Of a stretch of DNA of 64,000 nt, positions 54,831 to 62,236 are shown piece after piece. The position numbers and the translations under genes are program-made. The DNA comes from Deltaproteobacteria bacterium. Its GTDB lineage: Bacteria; Myxococcota_C; UBA6777. The notes beneath the pieces are model-generated. The model was not told where the DNA came from. It was given only the letters and a program-made list of their open reading frames with translations, and did no database searches. The first letter of the stretch is position 1. Each line of letters begins with the position of its first letter. The DNA is taken from contig SBHC01000063.1 in NCBI GenBank assembly GCA_006226375.1, forward strand, positions 1 to 64,000. The letters are read 5' to 3'.

Positions 54831-56534
54831 GTGAGTTCCTCGAATTACAAAAGCACTGAGATCCAGTTGCCTCCGTTCCAGATCAGTCGAGCGCATTCGC
54901 TACGTCGAGAGACCCACGAGAAGCTGACGGTGCTGCGGCAATCGTACATCGAGGAGCTCCCTCAACACATACAAAAAGCCACACAGCTCTGGAACCAACT
55001 CTTAAGAAAGCCGGACCATACATGGCGAGGTTTCCAGCAGCTCAACCAGCTCATCCAGCATATCATTGGGCTCAGCATTACCTGCGGGCTACGTCAGGTC
55101 GTGGAAGACGCCAGCTCCATCGCCAAGCTTCTCCGGGTTTGGTCCCAAGAACCAGGACGATTCACGCCAGAACAGCACAAAGAGTTAAGAAGGCTGTTCA
55201 CGAGTTTGGATGAGATTGCGCCAGCCTCCGAAGATCCGGTCTCGTTGGAACCTCCATCCATTCTTCCAGCGACCGTTCCCGATCGGTACCGTGGAGTCAT
55301 CCTGGTTGTCGACGAAGACAAAGAACTGTTGGACTTGATGGACTTCTACTTGTCGACCAATGGACTGACATTCCTGGGCGCGACAAGTGGAATGGAGGCC
55401 ATGGTAAAAGTCAAAGTCGCCAAACAAAAGCCCGACCTTGTCCTGATCCCCTTTGACTTGCACGACATCGACAGTCTGGTGTTGCATGACACCATGAAAG
55501 TCACACCAGGTATGGAGAATGCGTCGTATGTATTCACCATGCCGAGGGAAGAAGAAGAGAAAGTCTTGGAAGCCTTCCAACATGGCGCCGAGGACTACAT
55601 CTTAAAACCGTTCAACCCCAATGTTTTGGTTGTGAAGCTCAAGCAGGTGTTGCAGAGAAAGCACCAGCACACCGTGTTTATGAAGGGCGAGTTGCAGCCA
55701 GGATTGGTGCTCAAGGGTTCGTATGAGATCATCAGCGAGGTGGCCCGCGGTGGGATGGGCATTGTCTACCTTGTCGTGGACCAAACCACAGACCAACTGT
55801 ATGCGCTAAAGTCTCTCACTCTGTTGCAAACCCAAGACACCAAAGCGATGGCTCGGTTCAAGCGCGAAACAGACATGTTGTTTAAACTGCAGCACCCACA
55901 CCTGATCCGGATTTACGATGCAGACTTCCACAAAGGCATCCCCTTCTACATCATGGACTACCTTCCCGGCTGCTCTCTGGTCCACCGACTCCATCGAACA
56001 GGACCGTTGCCCCCCACGGCTGCGCTGTACATCACGGCAAGGATAGCATCTGCGCTCCAACACTCCCATGAACACGGCATTTTGCATCGCGACATCAAAG
56101 CCGGAAACATCTTGTTTGACGGCCGCGGCGAACCCGTCCTCACAGACTTCGGGCTCGCCCTCGACACCGTAGAGCATACCAAGCGTTTGACCAAAGCAGG
56201 CTGCGTGACGGGCACTCCGTGTTACATGTCACCGGAGCAGCTCACTCCCTCGCTGAAGATTGATGCCCGCTCTGATGTCTTCTCCCTGGGCTTGGTGCTC
56301 AACGAAATGCTTGTGGGTCACAACCCTCTCGCTCGCTTCGATGGAATCGCCGCCATGACCAAGATCATGTCGGGTGAAGTCCCCTACCCTCGCGACCTCA
56401 ATCCCGATGTCCCGGAAGAGGTCGACCTGATCTGTCGCAAAGCTCTCGCTCACGATAGAACGTTCCGTTACTCCTCAGCCAGCGCCCTCTCCAAAGCTTG
56501 CCTCAATTACCTGCAGTCGCGCTCCACAGCCTGA
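54831..56534 (+). CDS. Ser/Thr kinase fused to HPt-like and degenerate receiver domains
   Basis: The protein is 567 aa, GTG start with AAAGGA upstream. Residues 30-105 form an HPt-like helical bundle (FQQLNQLIQHIIGLSITCGL) where the canonical phosphorylated His position falls on Gln76 or the adjacent His77. Residues 153-275 form a receiver domain: acidic DEDK and Lys259 (LKP) are present, but the phosphoacceptor Asp is Pro207 (DLVLIPFD), so phosphorylation is unlikely. Residues 298-560 are a complete Hanks kinase: ARGGMG loop, Lys327, HRDIKAGN (419-426), DFG (439-441), SPEQ. No membrane helix. Signalling input is probably through protein contacts (inference). Confidence 0.85.
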   Translation: MSSSNYKSTEIQLPPFQISRAHSLRRETHEKLTVLRQSYIEELPQHIQKATQLWNQLLRKPDHTWRGFQQLNQLIQHIIGLSITCGLRQVVEDASSIAKLLRVWSQEPGRFTPEQHKELRRLFTSLDEIAPASEDPVSLEPPSILPATVPDRYRGVILVVDEDKELLDLMDFYLSTNGLTFLGATSGMEAMVKVKVAKQKPDLVLIPFDLHDIDSLVLHDTMKVTPGMENASYVFTMPREEEEKVLEAFQHGAEDYILKPFNPNVLVVKLKQVLQRKHQHTVFMKGELQPGLVLKGSYEIISEVARGGMGIVYLVVDQTTDQLYALKSLTLLQTQDTKAMARFKRETDMLFKLQHPHLIRIYDADFHKGIPFYIMDYLPGCSLVHRLHRTGPLPPTAALYITARIASALQHSHEHGILHRDIKAGNILFDGRGEPVLTDFGLALDTVEHTKRLTKAGCVTGTPCYMSPEQLTPSLKIDARSDVFSLGLVLNEMLVGHNPLARFDGIAAMTKIMSGEVPYPRDLNPDVPEEVDLICRKALAHDRTFRYSSASALSKACLNYLQSRSTA

Positions 56535-56668
56535 AGAACAGTTACCCCTTGCATTTTCATAACGTATGCACCATCTTGCCTGCATTTGTATGAACAACGG
56601 TTAGCGACCACATCCCTTGAGGGAAAAGCAGGGGTACATCACGGTTGCTTTGACGATCAGGCTTTCCG

Positions 56669-58570
56669 ATGAAACGTATGATTTGGTTTGTGTTTTTTTT
56701 GTTTCCTTTGACAGGCATCCTTCACTGTTCGGCTCCTGTAGAATGCCAGAGCCAGGCCGACTGCCCAAAGCGACGGGCTTGCATCGAAGGCTCATGCCGA
56801 AGCTGCCGAAACAACGACGACTGCGACGTCAGTAGCTACTGTGATGGAGGCCACTGTGTTCCTGCAGAGTGTGGAGCGGACAAGGGGTGCAGCGAGGGAA
56901 AAGTCTGCTTAAACAACCGCTGCTTTCAACGTTGTAGCCAAGACGGCGACTGCACCAGCAGCCAACGATGTGACCCCAAAGAGAAACGCTGCGTTGACTG
57001 CCTCGCGCCTCAAGATTGTCGCGATGGAAAAGTCTGCGCCCAAAAGTCCTGTGTACCTTGTGACGCTGACCGCCCCTGCCTCAACGGGTGGACCTGCCAG
57101 GAAGGCGCCTGCATCGGATGCTCCGAGAACTCCGATTGTGCCGTGGGTCAAGTCTGCAAAGACCAACGATGCACCTCTTGTGTCAGCGACACCGACTGTG
57201 GCTCAGGACAACAATGCAAAAACGGCTGCTCCTCCAACACAGACTGCAACGATGGAAAAGTCTGCCTTCAGCAACAATGCGTCGCCTGCCAAGCCGACAA
57301 GGACTGCGGAGACAAAGCCCGCTGCTACCAGGGCAAATGCGAAGCCCTCACAGCTTGTACGCAAAGCACCGACTGCTCCAACGGGCAGATCTGCAAGCAA
57401 GGCCAATGCGTCGCCTGCGCCCAAGACACCGACTGTTCCACCGGTGCCCAGTGCAAGAATGGAGCGTGTGTCAAAGCCGAATGCACCACAAACCAAGACT
57501 GCAAAACCAAAGGCTTGCTGCTCTGCTACAACCAAACATGCATCGGCTGTACCTCTGACAGCGACTGCGCTTCTGGAGAGACTTGCAACAAAACAACGGG
57601 GAAGTGTGCGAGCGCCACAGGCTGTACGTCCAACGCCGACTGCTCCAACGGCCAGGCCTGCAAAGGTGGAACATGTCAGCCTTGCACAGCCAACGCCGAC
57701 TGCGGAGCCGGTCAACGCTGTGACGCTGGAGTCTGTCGCTTGGGCGGCTGCACCACCGACCAGGACTGCAAGAACGGACAGGTTTGCCGCAACGGAGCCT
57801 GCGTCATCTGCGCAACCGATAGCGACTGTGCGTCCGGTCAACGCTGCGTTTCAGGCACCTGCCAGGGTTCAAGTGGCTGCACATCCAACGCCAACTGCTC
57901 CAACGGTCAGGTCTGCAGCGCCGGAGCCTGTGTAGCTTGCACCACAGACACACAATGTGGCGCGGGGAAACTCTGCGTCGCAAGCAAGTGCATCACAGGA
58001 CAATGCCGCACCAACGCCAATTGTAGCTCGGGTCAAGTCTGTCAACAGTATGTCTGCAAGACCCAAACGACATCCGGCCCCCCCTGCCAAAACGGGACGG
58101 GCATCGCAGCCTACCGCTTCCGCTACAGCAGCAACAGCTCGTCGCCACGGTTGGAAGCCTGGGGGCTTAAGTCACAAGATTGGTGGGAAGTGGTTCCAGT
58201 CCCCTCGGCCAAGTTTGTGGAGAATCGCTCCAGTCTGCACTTGTCGAGCGCGTCGTCGTACATTCGGGTGCGATGGAGCTTCCAAGGCATCCGCTCGTAT
58301 ACCAAGGCCCGACTCTGCATCTACGCTCGGTCCTACAGCACAGGCTCCAGTGCAAAGTTCCGCCCCTGGAGCCCGATTCATGGGGATGTTACGTCAGGCC
58401 TCATCTCCGTGTATCCGCACAGCTGGTACTGCGTGGACTGGACCAACAAAATGAGCGTCAACGACAAACCTGGCTTACTGGGTTATCGACTTTATCCCGC
58501 GCAATACGGATCCTCCAGCCTCGCCCTCAAAGCTGTGGAGTTGTGCCTGGAAGGTGTGGTGTACCAGTAA
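56669..58570 (+). CDS. Cys-rich repeat lipoprotein with C-terminal beta domain
   Basis: The protein is 633 aa. Signal peptide MKRMIWFVFFLFPLTGILHC, lipobox ILHC (Cys20). It is followed by more than a dozen repeats of about 36 aa built on C-x3-DC-x2-G-x2-C-x-x-G-x-C, giving more than 80 Cys that most likely form disulfides outside the cytoplasm. The C-terminal 150 residues (from GTGIAAYRFRY) are a beta-rich domain with aromatic residues, perhaps a carbohydrate-binding-like fold (DUF-type; not recognised). No close paralogy with the 26 kb pair; the spacing of Cys differs. Surface role is inference. Confidence 0.82.
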   Translation: MKRMIWFVFFLFPLTGILHCSAPVECQSQADCPKRRACIEGSCRSCRNNDDCDVSSYCDGGHCVPAECGADKGCSEGKVCLNNRCFQRCSQDGDCTSSQRCDPKEKRCVDCLAPQDCRDGKVCAQKSCVPCDADRPCLNGWTCQEGACIGCSENSDCAVGQVCKDQRCTSCVSDTDCGSGQQCKNGCSSNTDCNDGKVCLQQQCVACQADKDCGDKARCYQGKCEALTACTQSTDCSNGQICKQGQCVACAQDTDCSTGAQCKNGACVKAECTTNQDCKTKGLLLCYNQTCIGCTSDSDCASGETCNKTTGKCASATGCTSNADCSNGQACKGGTCQPCTANADCGAGQRCDAGVCRLGGCTTDQDCKNGQVCRNGACVICATDSDCASGQRCVSGTCQGSSGCTSNANCSNGQVCSAGACVACTTDTQCGAGKLCVASKCITGQCRTNANCSSGQVCQQYVCKTQTTSGPPCQNGTGIAAYRFRYSSNSSSPRLEAWGLKSQDWWEVVPVPSAKFVENRSSLHLSSASSYIRVRWSFQGIRSYTKARLCIYARSYSTGSSAKFRPWSPIHGDVTSGLISVYPHSWYCVDWTNKMSVNDKPGLLGYRLYPAQYGSSSLALKAVELCLEGVVYQ

Positions 58571-58593
58571 CACACCACGCGAAAGCAAGAAGC

Positions 58594-58640
58594 CACTTCC
58601 TGGCCAGAAGCCACTTCCTGGCTAGAAGCCACTTCCTGGC
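58594..58640. repeat. Three tandem copies of an 18-bp unit at the DUF924 stop codon
   Basis: GAAGCCACTTCCTGGCYA occurs three times in a row (from about 58590 to 58642). The last copy contains the C-terminal codons and stop of the minus-strand DUF924 gene; the other two lie beyond the stop. Slippage or duplication of the gene end is likely. Confidence 0.75.
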
Positions 58641-59164
58641 TTTGCGAGGTACTCTAGCTCAGCTTCGGTGCACTCGCGGTCCAGCAAGTCGTTGCGATGG
58701 GGAAAGCGACCAAACTCCGCGACCACATCACGATGTTTCACAGCATACTCTGCGGTCCGCTCGTCGCAGTGTTTGGCAAACATCTCAACGCCCAGTTCCT
58801 GGTCTTCCAAGGACTCGCTGTGCATCAGGGGCATGAGCAGAAACTTGCGCTGTGCATCCCCCAGTTCGTTGGGGTAGTCGCGTTCAATCGCAAGCTTGGT
58901 GAGCGCCAAAGATTTGGGGTCACCTTCGTACATCCGCCCCGAGCCACGAAACATGTTGCGAGGAAACTGATCGGTGAGAATAACAAGGGCCAGACAGGAG
59001 TCCGGCTTGTTGGACCAGTCGTCGTAGGTTCCAGCGATAGCTTGTTCGTAAGCTTCCAGGAAGTTATAGCGGATTAACTGGTCAAAGGCCTCAGATTTGC
59101 GAAACCACTCTTTGCTGTGTTCTTCGCTGAACCAAAAGTCCAGGACAGTTTGTGGGGTCGTCAT
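58622..59164 (-). CDS. DUF924 family protein
   Basis: The protein is 180 aa, ATG 59164 with AAGGAGC upstream; the in-frame TTG at 59170 is less likely. DUF924 signature elements are VLDFWFSEEHSKEWF, LTDQFPRNMFRGS, FLLMPLMHSESLEDQE and GRFPHRNDLL. The family is widespread, helical and uncharacterised. It begins 12 bp after the coiled-coil gene, so they are likely co-transcribed. The C terminus (PGSGF) is encoded by the triple repeat. Confidence 0.92.
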   Translation of the reverse strand: MTTPQTVLDFWFSEEHSKEWFRKSEAFDQLIRYNFLEAYEQAIAGTYDDWSNKPDSCLALVILTDQFPRNMFRGSGRMYEGDPKSLALTKLAIERDYPNELGDAQRKFLLMPLMHSESLEDQELGVEMFAKHCDERTAEYAVKHRDVVAEFGRFPHRNDLLDRECTEAELEYLAKPGSGF

Positions 59165-59176
59165 AAACAAAGCTCC

Positions 59177-60280
59177 TTAGAGTCGGTTGGTCGGTCGGGA
59201 AGTTGGGGCGGATGTTCCAGAAGCTTTGTCGATGGACTCGTTCGCACGCTTCCAAAGTTCCGGATACTGCGATTCCAACATCCGGTCTCTTGCCTTCTTG
59301 TACAAAACCAGCGCGTCTTTGTGCTGGCCAGCCTTCCGCTTCGCGTCGCCCATCTCCAACAGCAGCACGATGTATTGACGAGCCGAAGCCTTAAGGAGCT
59401 TCTCCACCTTCTCCTTGGACTCCTTCAGCTGAGAGTGCTTTTTCTTCGCTTTGGCTATCGCACCTTTCAACAGACTTTGCCGCTTCATCAGCACGCTGTT
59501 TTTCTGTTCCAGCACATTGATTTCTTTGGTCAGAGAGAGCTTCTTGTTCTCTTGCACAGCGATGGACACCTGCAACGCTTTGTTCGCAGCCTTAAGCTTC
59601 ACTCCAGTCATTTGGAGCTCTTTGTTTGATGCCACCAACGCTTTGTTTTTTTCCTTCAGCCCATCCAACTTGGCGGTGAGGCTTTTTTCCGAAGCCTGAA
59701 GCTTGGCGACACGAGCGTTGGCTTTCGCTTCAGTCGCCTTTGCTTTTTCGGTTGTTTGCTTCAACGCTTCCTTTGCAACCTTGTTCTTCTCCACCATCCG
59801 CTTGTTGTGGAGTCGAAGAATGTTGGTCGCAGACGTTATGCTCTTCAGGCGAGCTTCTTTCTCAGCAAGAGACTTGCTCACGGAGGCAAGCTGGGTCTGG
59901 GCCGCGCTCACTTTGACTTGAAGCTCTTGGGCTTGTTTTTGCAGCGAGGCAACGCGCTTGTTCGCAGCGTTCGCGGCAGCTTCAGCCTTCACTTTGACCT
60001 GTTCGGCTTGTTGGACCTTGGACTTCGTAACCTTCAAAGTACTGTCAAAGGTTGCCAGAGTTGTCTTGGCGTTGGCTTCACGCTTACGAAGAGAATCCTC
60101 GGCGATGAGGGCCTTCTGCTTGGCATCCACGGCCGCTTTGATGGTCTTGCTTGCTCGCTCCCATGCTTTCTTTGCCTTGCTTTGCTCACGACTGGCCCAA
60201 ACACCGCCAGCAATCATCGCTGCAACCAAAACAAACAAAAGAATGTGAGATGTAGATGATGTTGATTTTGCTTCAGACAT
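59177..60280 (-). CDS. Membrane-anchored coiled-coil protein
   Basis: The protein is 367 aa, ATG with AGGAGAG upstream. One N-terminal transmembrane helix (ILLFVLVAAMIAGGVWA, about 13-29) is followed by roughly 260 residues of Lys/Ala/Glu-rich heptad coiled coil, then a TPR-like pair of helices (YIVLLLEMGDAKRKAGQHKDALVLYKKARD) and a short Ser/Thr/Pro tail. A structural or envelope-scaffold role is possible; no family is recognised. Confidence 0.8.
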   Translation of the reverse strand: MSEAKSTSSTSHILLFVLVAAMIAGGVWASREQSKAKKAWERASKTIKAAVDAKQKALIAEDSLRKREANAKTTLATFDSTLKVTKSKVQQAEQVKVKAEAAANAANKRVASLQKQAQELQVKVSAAQTQLASVSKSLAEKEARLKSITSATNILRLHNKRMVEKNKVAKEALKQTTEKAKATEAKANARVAKLQASEKSLTAKLDGLKEKNKALVASNKELQMTGVKLKAANKALQVSIAVQENKKLSLTKEINVLEQKNSVLMKRQSLLKGAIAKAKKKHSQLKESKEKVEKLLKASARQYIVLLLEMGDAKRKAGQHKDALVLYKKARDRMLESQYPELWKRANESIDKASGTSAPTSRPTNRL

Positions 60281-60641
60281 AAAAGCTCTCCTGAGTCCCC
60301 TTCACCGAAAGGTTGAACACGGCAGAGTAGAGGCCACGTCCCAACGACGTTTGCACCGTTCCTACCGCGCCGAGAGAACCATCTCTGCGTTCAAGCTATT
60401 CCATGGCCTTTTTCAGAAAAACCTTAAACAACCCAAACACAAACCTTGGTTCCTTGCACCCTTCCAGACATACAACAGAGCATACACAGAGGTAAAGAAA
60501 TCCAACAAAAGCCTGGTAATTTATTGCCAAGGAACGCAGACATGAAGAAATCCCCTCTATCCCTTCCGAATATTAAGGACGAAGGCACACTTAGCTCAAA
60601 TGGATGGTGCAAATGAGAGTTGGGGGAGGATGAAGGGAGGT
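60281..60641. other. Intergenic, 361 bp
   Basis: No gene, RNA or clear hairpin is visible. It should hold the promoter of the coiled-coil/DUF924 operon. A plus-strand frame at 60351 (64 aa) has no ribosome site. Confidence 0.5.
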
Positions 60642-61037
60642 TTACCAGGAGTGGGAGATGGGGAGATTGCGTTGGTGCCAGACTTGCATACCACCTTTCA
60701 TCACCAGAACCTGAGAGAAATCCATGGCAGTCAACATGTCTGCAGCTTCGGCAGCAACGGAGGTATCATCGCTGATGAGCACGACGGGTGTTTCCATGTT
60801 CCATTCTTGTGACTGCTGCTCCAACGAGGAAACAGGAACCAGCTCTGCACCTGGGATATGGCCATGCTCACCGAGAAAATCGTCCAGGTTCCGAATGTCG
60901 ACAAGCAAGCACTCTTCTCCATGTTTCGCAACCCATGAGGACGACACTTCGAAAACACCATAGCTCTGGCTCTCTTGAGGGCTCATGTATCGCGAAGAAG
61001 ATGGACTGCTTGGAGGCATTGTTCGTTGGAGCACCAT
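60642..61037 (-). CDS. Rhodanese-fold protein lacking the catalytic cysteine
   Basis: The protein is 131 aa. ATG 61037 follows AAAGGAG; the frame extends to 61205 but without support. CLLVDIRNLDDF, GHIPGAELVP and VMKGGMQVW are typical rhodanese elements. The active-site loop reads LISDDTSVA, with Ser89 where the persulfide Cys belongs, so classical sulfurtransferase activity is not expected. It may be a regulatory or binding module. Divergent from the enoyl-CoA hydratase gene. Confidence 0.8.
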   Translation of the reverse strand: MVLQRTMPPSSPSSSRYMSPQESQSYGVFEVSSSWVAKHGEECLLVDIRNLDDFLGEHGHIPGAELVPVSSLEQQSQEWNMETPVVLISDDTSVAAEAADMLTAMDFSQVLVMKGGMQVWHQRNLPISHSW

Positions 61038-61395
61038 GGCATTCTCCTTTGATGTAAAATGTTTCAACGTGTTTCTCACATACAAGTCCCATGCCACAAA
61101 ACCAACACAAACCTTCCAAGCCTTCGACAGAGAAACGAAAGAAATCAAAGAAGTCCTCATGTTCCACAAGCGCCAAGAGTGAAACAAAACTGAAACAACC
61201 ATCACACAACTTGAAACATCACTTCACCTCTCGAAGGTACCAACACCTGCTCCGAACAAAAGGGGTGGTGTCATCAAGAAGGATCAGGTATACATAGGAA
61301 CTGAACAGAGATTCACTGCTCTTCCCTCGCTTCCAACCATAGGAATGTGATGGGTCATTGGAGCATTTTGTTTGTCATGCGGAGGAGAGACAGCA
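61038..61395. other. Divergent intergenic region, 358 bp
   Basis: AT-rich stretches probably contain divergent promoters, which I cannot place confidently. The GGAGGAGAG ribosome site of the next gene is at the right-hand end. No gene is supported. Confidence 0.45.
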
Positions 61396-62169
61396 ATGGG
61401 CAACGCATCGATCCTGGTGAACAAGAGCGACCGAGTCTTGCACTTGCAATTCAACCGTCCTGAGAAAAAGAACGCGTTGACCTTGGAGATGTACGACACC
61501 ATTGCAGAGACGCTGCGGGCCAGTCGTGATGACAATGAGGTCCGCGTGGTCTTGGTGTCCGGCGCTGGAGGAAGCTTTACATCAGGCAACGACCTTGGCG
61601 ACTTCATGAACCATCCTCCGACAGACGCAGACTCGCCCGTTTCGCGTTTTCTCGCCGAGTTAGTTACTTTTCCCAAGCCGCTGGTGGCTGCCGTGCAAGG
61701 TGTAGCGATCGGCGTTGGAACGACCATGTTGTTGCACTTTGACCTCGTATATGCAGGGGAAAGCGCAGTCTTCCAGCTTCCGTTTGCTCGCCTGGGGCTG
61801 TGCCCTGAAGCGGCATCCAGCTACATCATGCCTCGCATCATGGGTCATGTTCGAGCGATGGAGCTGTTGTTGTTGGGTGACAAGTTCAACGCTGCCAAAG
61901 CCCAAGAGTGTGGCTTTCTCAATGAAGTTTGCGACGACAGCGCGGTCCTCAACCTTGTCCAAGGAAAAGCACGCCAGATTGCGGAGCTGCCTCCCGAAGC
62001 GGTGCGTTTAACCAAGGCGCTGATGAAGAGAGACGAACAAGCCACCATCGAAAAGGTGATTGATGTGGAGGGTGGATACTTCATGGAACGTTTGCGCTCC
62101 CCCGAAGCGATCGAAGCGTTCACAGCCTTTGCCGAACGACGCAAGCCTGACTTCTCCCAATTCTCTTAA
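61396..62169 (+). CDS. Enoyl-CoA hydratase/isomerase family protein
   Basis: The protein is 257 aa; ATG 61396 has a strong GGAGGAGAG. Crotonase features: FNRPEKKNALT, the oxyanion segments SGAGGSFTSGNDLGDF and GVAIGVGTTM, and LGLCPEAASSY. The first catalytic Glu of hydratases (in GGGCELA) is Thr here, whereas Glu138 of LCPEAAS matches the acid of delta3,delta2-enoyl-CoA isomerases. Isomerase activity in fatty-acid beta-oxidation is therefore more likely than hydration (inference). The start of the next gene follows after 67 bp. Confidence 0.85.
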   Translation: MGNASILVNKSDRVLHLQFNRPEKKNALTLEMYDTIAETLRASRDDNEVRVVLVSGAGGSFTSGNDLGDFMNHPPTDADSPVSRFLAELVTFPKPLVAAVQGVAIGVGTTMLLHFDLVYAGESAVFQLPFARLGLCPEAASSYIMPRIMGHVRAMELLLLGDKFNAAKAQECGFLNEVCDDSAVLNLVQGKARQIAELPPEAVRLTKALMKRDEQATIEKVIDVEGGYFMERLRSPEAIEAFTAFAERRKPDFSQFS

Positions 62170-62236
62170 GCATGCTCCCACCTGCGAGAGCGTTGCAGTC
62201 ATCAACGCTCCTTCTGCCTTCACAGGGTAAAGAACC

